Shown: positions 27,322 to 35,867 of the stretch, piece by piece
How the letters are laid out: each line of letters starts with the position of its first letter
Position numbering within the stretch: the stretch's first letter is position 1
From: Echinicola arenosa
GTDB taxonomy: Bacteria; Bacteroidota; Bacteroidia; Cytophagales; Cyclobacteriaceae
Length of the DNA stretch: 64,000 nucleotides
Reading direction: 5' to 3'
NCBI RefSeq assembly: GCF_014841125.1
Contig: NZ_JACYTQ010000011.1
Span: 1-64,000 of the forward strand
Position numbers and translations under genes: made by a program
The notes under the pieces: model-generated
What the model was told of the DNA's origin: nothing
What the model saw: only the letters and a program-made list of their open reading frames with translations
The model's database searches: none

Positions 27322-28033
27322 TGATGAACCATTAGCAGGGCAGCTTGTTGAAGAGTATTTAGAAGATTATCCTAACTTTGAGGTTGTTAAAGTTTGTTTA
27401 GATGGTTTTCAAGGATTAAAGGCTATTCAAGAATTTGGTCCTGACTTGATTTTTCTGGATGTTCAAATGCCAAAGATTAGCGGTTTTGAAATGTTGGAAC
27501 TCTTAGATAAGCCTCCAGGTGTCATTTTTACTACGGCGTTTGATGCTTATGCTATGAAAGCATTTGATGCTCATGCCATAGATTACCTCTTGAAACCCTA
27601 CTCCAAAGATCGTTTTGCCCAAGCTATAGGCAAGTTTCTTCAGCATGGAGCAGGTTCAGAAATTGATAATTTGTTGTCCAGCCATCATCCGATGGGAGAA
27701 GAATTTGCCAGTCGAATAGTGTTGAAAGAAAAGGGAGAGATTAAGGTTGTTCCTGTTCAGGAAGTCAAATATTTTGAAGCCAATGATGACTATGTTAATA
27801 TCTATTTGTCAAACCAAAAGTTTTTGAAAAACAAGACATTAAAGTTTTTTGAGTCAGTTTTGGATCCGAAATTATTTGTCCGAGTACATCGGTCTTACCT
27901 TGTAAAGGTTTCTGAAATATCAAGAATCGAACCCTATGAAAAAGATGGACACATTGTCCGGTTGAGAGGGGATGAGGTGATTCCTGTGAGTAGATCAGGT
28001 ATGAATAAGCTAAAGTCAGTACTGGGAGTTTAA
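27299..28033 (+). CDS. LytTR-family response regulator
   Basis: Transcription factor (244 aa). The receiver domain has D8, D9, phospho-acceptor D54 in DLIFLDVQMPKISGF and a Lys in LLKPYSK. The C-terminal LytTR DNA-binding domain contains VKYFEANDDYVNIYL and FVRVHRSYLVKV. It overlaps the kinase gene by 23 bases, a clear cognate pair, and ends at a bidirectional terminator. Confidence 0.93.
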   Translation: MIKTIIIDDEPLAGQLVEEYLEDYPNFEVVKVCLDGFQGLKAIQEFGPDLIFLDVQMPKISGFEMLELLDKPPGVIFTTAFDAYAMKAFDAHAIDYLLKPYSKDRFAQAIGKFLQHGAGSEIDNLLSSHHPMGEEFASRIVLKEKGEIKVVPVQEVKYFEANDDYVNIYLSNQKFLKNKTLKFFESVLDPKLFVRVHRSYLVKVSEISRIEPYEKDGHIVRLRGDEVIPVSRSGMNKLKSVLGV

Positions 28034-28036
28034 AGC

Positions 28037-28067
28037 AAAAAGAGCCCTTGATAAAGGGCTCTTTTTA
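28037..28067. terminator. Bidirectional terminator after the LytTR gene
   Basis: AAAAAGAGCCC, loop TTGATAAA, GGGCTCTTTTT. It sits between convergent genes and overlaps the end of the DUF2795 gene. Confidence 0.87.
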
Positions 28068-28286
28068 ATATTCATCTTCATTGAAGAAGAAGTCATCTTT
28101 TGTTGGATAATCTGGCCAAATCTCTTCGATGTTTTCATAAGGTTCTCCATCATCTTCCAATTCTTGGAGATTTTCAACCACCTCAAGAGGTGTACCTGTA
28201 CGAATAGCGTAATCGATCAATTCGTCTTTAGTAGCTGGCCACGGCGCATCTTCTAAGTAAGATGCTAGTTCTAAAGTCCAATACAT
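28065..28286 (-). CDS. Small DUF2795 domain protein
   Basis: Small acidic protein (73 aa), cytoplasmic by sequence. The segment WTLELASYLEDAPWPATKDELIDYA matches the DUF2795 family, small proteins conserved across bacteria whose role is unassigned. The C-terminus is strongly acidic. It has its own likely promoter element at 28327. Confidence 0.85.
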   Translation of the reverse strand: MYWTLELASYLEDAPWPATKDELIDYAIRTGTPLEVVENLQELEDDGEPYENIEEIWPDYPTKDDFFFNEDEY

Positions 28287-28326
28287 AGTGTCAACATTTT
28301 AAGTTTTTCCGTTGTGCACGGGAAAG

Positions 28327-28334
28327 CAAAAATA
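28327..28334 (-). promoter_or_regulatory. Possible -7 element for the DUF2795 gene
   Basis: TATTTTTG followed by C on the minus strand lies about 40 bases before the start. TTTT occurs 18 bases further upstream, one mismatch from the -33 TTTG. Confidence 0.42.
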
Positions 28335-28366
28335 TAAAATCTTTTAAGTTTTAAAACTCTAACCAA

Positions 28367-29626
28367 TTATTTGTTTGAAAGTTCCTTCAAAATATGATTT
28401 TTTACTTCAAGCTTCCTTTTATAAGCACCTATTTTTCTATATAAAATTGTTTCGAAATCGCTCTCATGAGAACGGAATTTCTCTGAGTTTTCTTTAACTG
28501 TACTGAGTTCCTTTTCATCTCTTACGATCAGGTCTTTCATGATATTGATTTTCACCTGATTTTGTTCATGCTCTTCCATGTCGTGGAAGTTGTCAAACTT
28601 GGACCTTGCCAGTTTGTGCAAGAAAGATTTCTCAAATACAATATCAGTAAAGAAGACGAACAAGCGAGAGTATTGTTGTGCTTCTCTAGGTTTTTTGGGA
28701 GGTAATGTTTTCCATTCCGCCTGCAGACGTTTGGCTTTTGAGAGCTTCTCAGGCGTTGTTGCACCTAGAGAGAGTGTTCTCATATTGTCAGCCAATTGCT
28801 CCAGTTTTTTTACAATTTCATAAGGGCGGAGCATTGGAGGCCTTGATTTATTTTGTTGGACGGTCCTTTTATATCGGCTGAATATCCTGTTGTTCAATTT
28901 CGAAAATTCATCCCAAAGTGGCTGTCTTCTTTCTGCAGGCACTTTTCCAGACTCTTTCCATTGTTTTTGGATTTTCTTACTGATCTCAAAGGCCTGTCGG
29001 GCATCTTGCATATTAAAAGCGTCACGGGCCTGTTGGACCAGATGCTCGTAAACTTTTATGTTTTCATCCGCTTGCAGGGCTAGGCCTTCAAAATAGTTTT
29101 TCCTGTTTTCAAAAAAAGTATCTGTAGCAGACTGAAAAGCTCCTTCGATTTCATCTTTCAATTCAGGTGGAACTGGACCGGTCTTTATCCACCTTAATTT
29201 TAAATCCTTGAACTTTTCGGAAGTCTCTTTCCAATCAGTGTCGTTCTTGAGTTCTTCCGCTTCCAGGATAAGTCCTTTTTTAATTTCCAGGTTTCTTGCC
29301 CTGTTTGTTTGGATAATGTCATTGAGGTATTCCTCAAGTTTGTCCAGTTCCTCTATTAGAGGTACAAAGTCACCGAGTGCGTCATATTGCATCAATGCAT
29401 CTCTCAAGTGAATAAGCTTCATTAAAAAAGAACCTTTGTTTTGGTTGTCTTCTATGTCTTGCTTGAGGTCAGTTACTTTCTTCTTGGCCTGTTCAAATCG
29501 TTCTTCAAAATATTTGATGGTGGAAGCTTCGCTCTCTTTTACTTCTCCGATCACTCTATCTTCCTGATTTAAAAAACCTTTTAAATAAACTTTGTCTTCT
29601 TTAATGTATCCATATGGATGCTCCAT
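28367..29626 (-). CDS. DUF349 domain-containing coiled-coil protein
   Basis: Highly charged helical protein (419 aa). At least three DUF349-like repeats can be seen, each with a W-K core (TDWKETSEKFKDLKLRWIKTG, IQKQWKESGKVP, LQAEWKTLPPKK). No signal or membrane segment; probably cytoplasmic. The family is common in Bacteroidota and is often described only as DUF349. It is divergent from ettA, and its length is shorter than the 600-residue relatives I know of in this phylum. Confidence 0.82.
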   Translation of the reverse strand: MEHPYGYIKEDKVYLKGFLNQEDRVIGEVKESEASTIKYFEERFEQAKKKVTDLKQDIEDNQNKGSFLMKLIHLRDALMQYDALGDFVPLIEELDKLEEYLNDIIQTNRARNLEIKKGLILEAEELKNDTDWKETSEKFKDLKLRWIKTGPVPPELKDEIEGAFQSATDTFFENRKNYFEGLALQADENIKVYEHLVQQARDAFNMQDARQAFEISKKIQKQWKESGKVPAERRQPLWDEFSKLNNRIFSRYKRTVQQNKSRPPMLRPYEIVKKLEQLADNMRTLSLGATTPEKLSKAKRLQAEWKTLPPKKPREAQQYSRLFVFFTDIVFEKSFLHKLARSKFDNFHDMEEHEQNQVKINIMKDLIVRDEKELSTVKENSEKFRSHESDFETILYRKIGAYKRKLEVKNHILKELSNK

Positions 29627-29769
29627 CTCGATTCAATAGGTTGGTGGTAAGTCGGCTAATTCTTGTTTTCTGCAAATTAATTAATTAAGATGCATTTATC
29701 CTAAGAAAGGCGATTATTTGCCATATTTGTTCTTTCTATAAATATAACCATTAGGTAAATACAAAAAAT

Positions 29770-31449
29770 ATGAGTGACGAGAAAATTATATTTTCAATGG
29801 CTGGGGTGTCTAAAATTTACCCACCACAGAAGAAAGTATTGAAAGATATTTATTTGTCTTTTTTTTATGGAGCCAAAATAGGGGTGCTAGGGCTTAATGG
29901 TTCCGGGAAAAGCTCGTTGTTGAAGATCATTGCTGGTATGGACACGGAGTATCAAGGTGAAGTGGTTTGGTCGCCTGGATACTCTGTTGGGATGCTGGAG
30001 CAAGAGCCGCAGTTGGATCCAGAGAAGACAGTAAAAGAAGTCGTAGAGGAGGCTGTTGCCGAAACAGTTCAATTGCTGAAGGATTTCGAAGAGATAAATG
30101 AGAAATTTATGGATCCTGCTGTAATGGAGGATCCTGATGCGATGAATGACTTGATTGAAAGGCAAGGAGAGGTACAGGAAAAGCTGGATGCAGCCAATGC
30201 TTGGGAACTTGATGTGGTTCTGGATAAAGCAATGGATGCCCTTAGGCTGCCACCAAGTGAAGCTATTGTGGGTAATTTGTCAGGTGGCGAAAAACGAAGG
30301 GTGGCACTTTGTAGATTATTGTTGCAGGAGCCTGATGTGCTTTTACTGGATGAACCTACCAACCACTTGGATGCTGAATCTGTTTTGTGGCTTGAACAGC
30401 ATTTGAAGCAATATAAAGGAACGGTAATAGCAGTAACCCACGATAGGTATTTTCTGGACAATGTAGCAGGATGGATATTGGAGCTGGATCGAGGTGAAGG
30501 GATTCCTTGGAAAGGAAACTATAGCAGCTGGTTGGACCAGAAACAAAAACGACTTGCCCAAGAAGAGAAAACAGAATCCAAAAGACAAAAAACTCTTGAA
30601 AGAGAGCTGGAGTGGATAAAGATGACACCAAAAGCCAAGCAGGCTAAAGGCAAGGCGCGTTTGAATGCTTATGACAAATTGGTGGGGGAAGAAGCGAGAG
30701 AGAGGGAAGCCAAGCTTGAGCTTTATATTCCACCAGGGCCAAGGTTGGGAGCGAAAGTGATTGAAGTTAATGGTGTTTCCAAGTCTTTTGGAGATAAATT
30801 ATTGTTTGAAGACTTAAGTTTTGCACTTCCTCAGGGGGGCATAGTTGGGATTATTGGTCCAAATGGTGCGGGTAAATCAACTTTATTTAAGCTGATCACT
30901 GGTAATGAGACGCCTGACTCCGGAAGTTTTGAAGTGGGTGAAACTGTTCAGTTGGCCTATGTCGACCAAGAGCATGATATGCTTGATGCCCAAAAGTCAG
31001 TCTACCAGACTATTTCTGAAGGCAATGAGAACATTAAGCTGGGAAATCGCGAAATGAACGCACGGGCTTATGTGAGCAAGTTTAACTTTTCTGGCTCCGA
31101 TCAGGAAAAGAAAGTTGGTGTACTTTCTGGAGGGGAACGAAACAGGGTTCACTTGGCGCTTACTTTGAAAGAAAATGGTAATTTGCTGCTGTTGGATGAA
31201 CCAACCAATGACTTGGATGTAAATACACTGAGGTCTTTAGAAGAAGCTTTAGAGAACTTTGGCGGCTGTGCAGTGGTGATCTCCCACGATAGGTGGTTTT
31301 TGGATAGGATATGTACCCATATTTTGGCTTTTGAAGGGGATTCACAAGTGTATTGGTTTGAAGGGAACTTCTCTGATTATGAGGAGAACAAGAAGAAGCG
31401 ATTGGGAGATGTAACTCCTAAAAGGATTAAATATAAAAAACTGAAGTAG
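29770..31449 (+). CDS. ettA: Energy-dependent translational throttle protein (ABC-F)
   Basis: Soluble ABC-F ATPase (559 aa) that binds the ribosomal E-site and gates initiation by ADP/ATP ratio. Two nucleotide-binding domains: Walker A GLNGSGKS at 41-48 with signature LSGGEKRRV, and GPNGAGKS near 363-370 with LSGGERNRV near 452. The arm and linker typical of EttA (EEIHEKF-like and [15 protein letters not shown]) are present, and the size matches E. coli EttA (555). Not a membrane transporter. Confidence 0.95.
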   Translation: MSDEKIIFSMAGVSKIYPPQKKVLKDIYLSFFYGAKIGVLGLNGSGKSSLLKIIAGMDTEYQGEVVWSPGYSVGMLEQEPQLDPEKTVKEVVEEAVAETVQLLKDFEEINEKFMDPAVMEDPDAMNDLIERQGEVQEKLDAANAWELDVVLDKAMDALRLPPSEAIVGNLSGGEKRRVALCRLLLQEPDVLLLDEPTNHLDAESVLWLEQHLKQYKGTVIAVTHDRYFLDNVAGWILELDRGEGIPWKGNYSSWLDQKQKRLAQEEKTESKRQKTLERELEWIKMTPKAKQAKGKARLNAYDKLVGEEAREREAKLELYIPPGPRLGAKVIEVNGVSKSFGDKLLFEDLSFALPQGGIVGIIGPNGAGKSTLFKLITGNETPDSGSFEVGETVQLAYVDQEHDMLDAQKSVYQTISEGNENIKLGNREMNARAYVSKFNFSGSDQEKKVGVLSGGERNRVHLALTLKENGNLLLLDEPTNDLDVNTLRSLEEALENFGGCAVVISHDRWFLDRICTHILAFEGDSQVYWFEGNFSDYEENKKKRLGDVTPKRIKYKKLK

Positions 31450-31510
31450 GTCATTTGACTAAAAGTTGGTGACTGGTCTGAAATACCAAATTTTATTGGT
31501 TCCAAAATAA

Positions 31511-31539
31511 GGTAGGGGGATTTATTTTCCCTACCTTTG
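31511..31539 (+). promoter_or_regulatory. Hairpin and -7-like element before the aminotransferase gene
   Basis: GGTAGGG (31511-31517) pairs with CCCTACC (31529-31535). The same stretch contains TACCTTTG at 31532-31539, a match to TAnnTTTG placed 34 bases before the start codon. It may be a weak terminator for ettA, a promoter, or both. Confidence 0.4.
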
Positions 31540-31573
31540 GCGGGAATTTTAGAATTGCATTATTGGTATTGAT

Positions 31574-32884
31574 ATGATCAGACAGATTTTGCTTGCTCCA
31601 GGTGCTGATGAATTGAATTATGAGATCAGGGGCATAGTCAAGAAGGCAAAAGTGATCGAGCGTTTGGGCCATAAGATCACTTGGGAAAATATTGGAGACC
31701 CTATCCAAAAGAGCAATACTATTCCCGCGTGGATGAAGGAAATTGTAATGGGATTGGTCAGTGAAGACAAAACCTACGGATATGCTGACTCTAAGGGAAT
31801 GTTGCAAACAAGAGAGTTTTTGGCAGGATTGAACAACCAAAGAAATGGTGTCCAGATTACTGCAGAGGATATTTTGTTTTTTAATGGTTTGGGGGATGCT
31901 ATTGCCAAACTTTATCAGTTTTTGATTCCAACGGCCCGAATTATCGGTCCTTCACCTGCTTATTCTACCCATAGCTCTGCAGAGGCAGCGCATGCCAATT
32001 CCTTTCCGATAACCTATAAGCTGGACCCGGATAACAATTGGTATCCCGACATGGATGACTTATACAATAAAGTCAAATACAACCCTAACATTGTAGGTTT
32101 ATTGATTATCAATCCGGATAATCCAACGGGCATGGTCTATCCAAAAGAGGTGTTGGAGAAATTTGTCGCCATAGCCAGGGAGTTTAATTTACTTTTGATA
32201 GCTGATGAAATTTATCAAAACATTACTTACAATGGCTATGACGCGATTTCTTTGTCAGAAGTCATAGGTGATCTTCCTGGGATATCATTGAAGGGGATTT
32301 CCAAAGAATTTCCTTGGCCGGGCTCTAGGTGTGGTTGGATGGAGTTTTATAATAAAGATGCTTCAGAGGAATTCAATAAACTTTGTACTACCTTGGAGAA
32401 TGCGAAGATGATTGAGGTTTGTTCTACGATGCTTCCTCAGCTAGCTATTCCTAAGGTGATGAGTCATCCTGAATACGCACCTTATAGAAGGGAAGCTAAT
32501 GATCGGATTGGTAAAAGGAGCAAGATCATGGAGGAAGTGCTGTCTGGAGTTCCGGGAATTAAGTTCAATAAAACAAAGGGAGCCTTTTACAATACCATTG
32601 TCTTTGATGAAAGCATGTTAAATGAGAGACAATTTCTTCCTGTAGAGGACTTACAAGTGAAAGGGTATTTGGATCAGTGGTTAAGGGAAGATGACATGCC
32701 CCATGATAAGCGTTTTGTCTATAATCTTTTGGCTGCAGAAGGGATATGTGTGGTGCCTGTCAGTTCTTTTTGCTCCAATTTAAGAGGTTTTAGGGTGACG
32801 TTATTGGAGGAGAATGAAGAAGTGTTTAGGGATACTTTTACCAGGATCGCTAATAGCATAAAGTGTTATCTTAAGTCGGCCTAA
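31574..32884 (+). CDS. Class I/II PLP-dependent aminotransferase
   Basis: Fold-type I aminotransferase (436 aa). NPDNPTGMVYP contains the substrate-carboxylate Asn, ADEIYQ the cofactor Asp, and LKGISKEFPWPGSRCGW the Schiff-base lysine followed by the phosphate-binding region. The set of motifs resembles alanine/aspartate aminotransferase relatives; the exact amino acid cannot be assigned. Monocistronic, with a terminator directly after it. Confidence 0.87.
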   Translation: MIRQILLAPGADELNYEIRGIVKKAKVIERLGHKITWENIGDPIQKSNTIPAWMKEIVMGLVSEDKTYGYADSKGMLQTREFLAGLNNQRNGVQITAEDILFFNGLGDAIAKLYQFLIPTARIIGPSPAYSTHSSAEAAHANSFPITYKLDPDNNWYPDMDDLYNKVKYNPNIVGLLIINPDNPTGMVYPKEVLEKFVAIAREFNLLLIADEIYQNITYNGYDAISLSEVIGDLPGISLKGISKEFPWPGSRCGWMEFYNKDASEEFNKLCTTLENAKMIEVCSTMLPQLAIPKVMSHPEYAPYRREANDRIGKRSKIMEEVLSGVPGIKFNKTKGAFYNTIVFDESMLNERQFLPVEDLQVKGYLDQWLREDDMPHDKRFVYNLLAAEGICVVPVSSFCSNLRGFRVTLLEENEEVFRDTFTRIANSIKCYLKSA

Positions 32885-32916
32885 GCCAATCAAAAGAATA
32901 TGTAAGAAAAGATATG

Positions 32917-32944
32917 GCCGCCTCTTCAAAAGGCGGCTTTTTTA
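32917..32944. terminator. Bidirectional terminator after the aminotransferase gene
   Basis: GCCGCCT (32917-32923), loop CTTCAAA, AGGCGGC (32931-32937) and TTTTTT. It reaches the end of the convergent downstream gene; on the minus side the T-tract is weaker. Confidence 0.8.
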
Positions 32945-33895
32945 GTATTCGTGGGTTCTAGTTTTTAGTTTTGTATCGATTTTGGTGGTGTCCACTGAAG
33001 GATCAGGTTTGATTTTTTGTTTAGTGAACAGGGTGAGGCCAGGCTGTCCTGCATCCACCCAGCAGGTGAACCAAAAGTCGGCTACCATTTTGATCGATTT
33101 TTTCATTTGGCGCTCCACTTGTCCTGAAAGCATCAGGTTATACTCGGTGGTGAAAGCTTTCGAATAAACTTTGGTATTGATGTTTCCTCGTTCTTCAAAG
33201 CTATACTTTTTATCTTTCCGAAATTTTTGGCTTAGTTCTTTTTCAAACTGCAAAACGCTGTCAACGGCTTGGTGCGATTGAATGATTGCTTCCCAAGCGG
33301 CAAGCTGGGTATTGGGAATGTATTCTGCCTGACCAACAAATAGATCAAAATCTTCAGCTATCAATTCAGGAATTCGGCTTTCCCAGAATCCATGGATGCC
33401 GTCTTGTCCTGTAAGTTGTCCATTATAATTTTCAGTAGTGTGGAGAGGGACATTAATGTCACCAAGGTAATGGCCAAGGTCCGCTGAAAGACGAAGTATG
33501 GAAGTTACATTTTTTTCTTGGAAAGCTTTAGTTAACTGTGCCTTTACGAAATAAATATTCCATGGAGCAATTCCATATTTTCTTAAGCTATCCTCTCCAA
33601 ATTTAGCTATAGCATCATCCCAATACCTAGGGAGTTTATACACAGCACTGTCTCCAAAGACGTCAGCATCTAGGTAGTGTTTTTCAGCTTCGCCTTTTAC
33701 TGCATATCTTCTTTTGTCTGGATTTACCGCGTTCTCGGTAATGAAAGCGATGTTTTCTTTGTAAAAACCTAGCATTTCTAAGGGGAGTGAAAACACAGCG
33801 GTTTGATTGATCTTTTTGTGGGCATAAAATCCCCAAAAGGCGAAACTCTGACAATCGATAATGAGGAATAAAATAAAAAGTGTTAAACGTTTCAT
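32942..33895 (-). CDS. Zinc-dependent phospholipase C-like / S1-P1 nuclease-fold protein
   Basis: Exported protein (317 aa) with a signal peptide (1-19). Several histidines and aspartates typical of the zinc-dependent phospholipase C / P1 nuclease fold are visible: WGFYAHKKINQTA near 21-33, KHYLDADV, ADLGHYLGDINVPLHTTENY, and GIHGFWESRIPEL. These would bind the three-zinc cluster. Its substrate (phospholipid or nucleic acid) cannot be decided; no neighbours help. Confidence 0.8.
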   Translation of the reverse strand: MKRLTLFILFLIIDCQSFAFWGFYAHKKINQTAVFSLPLEMLGFYKENIAFITENAVNPDKRRYAVKGEAEKHYLDADVFGDSAVYKLPRYWDDAIAKFGEDSLRKYGIAPWNIYFVKAQLTKAFQEKNVTSILRLSADLGHYLGDINVPLHTTENYNGQLTGQDGIHGFWESRIPELIAEDFDLFVGQAEYIPNTQLAAWEAIIQSHQAVDSVLQFEKELSQKFRKDKKYSFEERGNINTKVYSKAFTTEYNLMLSGQVERQMKKSIKMVADFWFTCWVDAGQPGLTLFTKQKIKPDPSVDTTKIDTKLKTRTHEY

Positions 33896-34023
33896 GTTGA
33901 AAATTATTACAGGTTATGTAAAAATAGAAAGTGGAATTGCTTACATTTGTAGTTGGTTATGGTTTAGATCGTTTGAAATTTAGCATAAATCAAAAACTTT
34001 CTAGCCTTTAGTTTATTAATCCT

Positions 34024-34054
34024 TTTGTGATTAAAAATAAAACAATTAACTTTG
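34024..34054 (+). promoter_or_regulatory. Promoter of rpsT
   Basis: TTTG (34024-34027), 19 bases, TAACTTTG (34047-34054) followed by CA: a full match to both boxes of the Bacteroidota promoter, 54 bases before the rpsT start. Confidence 0.7.
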
Positions 34055-34108
34055 CACTCCTATTAACGGGAAGTGGAGAAATAAAGAAATTTAAGTTAAA
34101 AATAAGAT

Positions 34109-34363
34109 ATGGCAAATCACAAATCAGCTCTAAAAAGAATTCGTGCAAACGAAGCCAAGCGTTTGAGAAACAAATATCAGGCTAAGACGACAAGAACTTT
34201 TATCAAGAAGTTGAAACATACTACTGATAAGGTTGAGGCGCAAGAGCTATTTAAGAAAGTTTCTTCTATGATTGATAAGCTTGCTAAAAAGAACATCATT
34301 CATAAAAATAACGCTGCCAACAAGAAATCAAGCTTAGCGAAGTTCGTTAATGCTCTAGGATAA
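34109..34363 (+). CDS. rpsT: 30S ribosomal protein S20
   Basis: Small basic helical protein of the 30S subunit (84 aa). It opens MANHKSALKRIRANEAKR, and KKNIIHKNNAANKKSSLAKF closes it, as in other S20 proteins. Monocistronic, with promoter and terminator both recognisable. Confidence 0.97.
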   Translation: MANHKSALKRIRANEAKRLRNKYQAKTTRTFIKKLKHTTDKVEAQELFKKVSSMIDKLAKKNIIHKNNAANKKSSLAKFVNALG

Positions 34364-34383
34364 GCAATCCTAATAAGCTTTGA

Positions 34384-34415
34384 AAGCCCTGCTGTGATCA
34401 GTAGGGCTTTTTTTA
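34384..34415 (+). terminator. Terminator after rpsT
   Basis: AGCCCT, then a G, CTG, loop TGAT, CAG, T, AGGGCT followed by seven T's. Confidence 0.83.
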
Positions 34416-34483
34416 TTGCTTGAATTTTAATATTTTAAGTTTCTATTTTAATCAGTTTAGAGTTTTTTAGCTATTTTTTTACA

Positions 34484-35179
34484 ATGGAAAGCTATCAATC
34501 AATAAAAATTTCTGCTTTGGCAGAGGAAGACCGTCCGAGAGAAAAGTTATTGTTAAAGGGTAAGGCCTCTTTGACAGATGCTGAGTTAATTGCCATTTTA
34601 ATTGGATCAGGAACGAAGTCAATGAGTGCTGTAGATTTGTCAAGGCATATTCTTTCAAGCGCCGGGAACAATTTGGCAGATCTTGCCAGGCTTAGTGTAA
34701 TGGACCTTCAGAAATTTAAAGGTATAGGAGAGGCCAAGGCAATTTCGATTGTAAGTGCCTTGGAACTGGGGAGGCGGAGGAAGGCCATGGATGCCCCGAA
34801 AAGGCCAAAAATAACCGGCTCGCAAGATGTCTATGATTTGATGCGGGCAGAACTATTGGATGAACAAGTTGAGTGTTTTTATGTGATATTGCTGAATAGG
34901 GCTAATTTTGTGATCCGAAAAGAAATTGTCAGCAAGGGAGGAAAAAGCGGTACGGTGGCAGACCCCAAAGTGATTTTTAAACTTGGCTTAGAGCATGGAG
35001 CCTCTGCAATGATCCTGGTACATAATCACCCGTCAGGAAACCGAAAACCATCACGGGCAGACGAAATATTGACCAAGAGAATGGTCGATTTAGGCAGGGA
35101 TCTAGAACTACCTGTGATTGATCATTTGATTTTCACTGATGTTAGCTATTTTAGCTTTGCCGATGAAGCAATGATTTGA
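34484..35179 (+). CDS. radC: RadC-family JAB/MPN-domain protein
   Basis: Protein of 231 aa with an N-terminal helix-hairpin-helix region (LQKFKGIGEAKAISIVSALE, 76-95) and a C-terminal metal-binding JAMM motif: H180, H182 and D193 in VHNHPSGNRKPSRAD. The family was named for DNA repair but its role there is doubtful, and a metallo-isopeptidase-like activity is possible but unproven. The gene is the chromosomal copy and shows no mobile element next to it. The start (MESYQSIKISALAEEDRPRE) is conventional. Confidence 0.93.
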   Translation: MESYQSIKISALAEEDRPREKLLLKGKASLTDAELIAILIGSGTKSMSAVDLSRHILSSAGNNLADLARLSVMDLQKFKGIGEAKAISIVSALELGRRRKAMDAPKRPKITGSQDVYDLMRAELLDEQVECFYVILLNRANFVIRKEIVSKGGKSGTVADPKVIFKLGLEHGASAMILVHNHPSGNRKPSRADEILTKRMVDLGRDLELPVIDHLIFTDVSYFSFADEAMI

Positions 35180-35186
35180 AAATAGA

Positions 35187-35804
35187 ATGAAACAGAAACA
35201 ATTATTATTAGCAGGAGTTGGGTTGGTCGTTTTGGTAACCTTTATTTATATGTTTACAGGAGGGGAAAGTACAGCAGGTTATCAAGAGAGTGTGCTGAGT
35301 GAACGGGAAAAGCAATTTAAGTTCTTGAAATTTAATGACGAATCACCTCTTACTGCTGTGCAGAAAAGGTCCTTTGATTCTTTGAATTGTTTTCCGATTG
35401 ATGAGAAATTTCGTGTTCGAGCACGAATAGTGCCGCTTCAAAACAAGGAGTTGTTGGAAATTCCCATGACGGATGGTTCAAAAGAAAGGTATTTGAAGCA
35501 CAGTTATGCTGATTTTGAAATTGCTGGCACCTCTCAGCGCTTGTTGCTTCTGCAGCCAGTTAATGAGGTAGATAAGAAAAATTTCTTTCTGCCTTTTGCA
35601 GATGAAACCAGCGGTGGACTAACCTATGGTGGAGGAAGGTACCTGAATTTGAGGCAGGATGGGCTGAATTCCATTACCATTGATTTTAATTTAGCCTATA
35701 ATCCATATTGTGCTTATAACGCTGATTATGCATGTCCTATTCCACCCAAAGAAAATATTTTAAGTATCGCAATAGAGGCTGGTGAGAAAAATTACGAGGA
35801 ATAA
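35187..35804 (+). CDS. DUF1684 domain-containing protein
   Basis: Membrane-anchored or exported protein (205 aa). One N-terminal hydrophobic segment (about 6-24) is followed by the DUF1684 domain: YLNLRQDGLNSITIDFNLAYNPYC-type region (about 152-176), the Cys pair in YNADYACPIPPKEN and an EAGEKNY end. The family is often secreted and is of unknown activity. It starts seven bases after radC and is probably cotranscribed. Confidence 0.85.
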   Translation: MKQKQLLLAGVGLVVLVTFIYMFTGGESTAGYQESVLSEREKQFKFLKFNDESPLTAVQKRSFDSLNCFPIDEKFRVRARIVPLQNKELLEIPMTDGSKERYLKHSYADFEIAGTSQRLLLLQPVNEVDKKNFFLPFADETSGGLTYGGGRYLNLRQDGLNSITIDFNLAYNPYCAYNADYACPIPPKENILSIAIEAGEKNYEE

Positions 35805-35806
35805 GC

Positions 35807-35836
35807 TTTCTGCCATTGGCATTTATCTTAAATTTG
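35807..35836 (+). promoter_or_regulatory. Possible pheT promoter
   Basis: TTTC (35807-35810), 18 bases, TAAATTTG (35829-35836), ending 31 bases before the pheT start. The -7 box fits the consensus, the -33 has one mismatch. Confidence 0.45.
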
Positions 35837-35867
35837 CTCCTTAATTCGATAAAATCAGTTTGAATAC

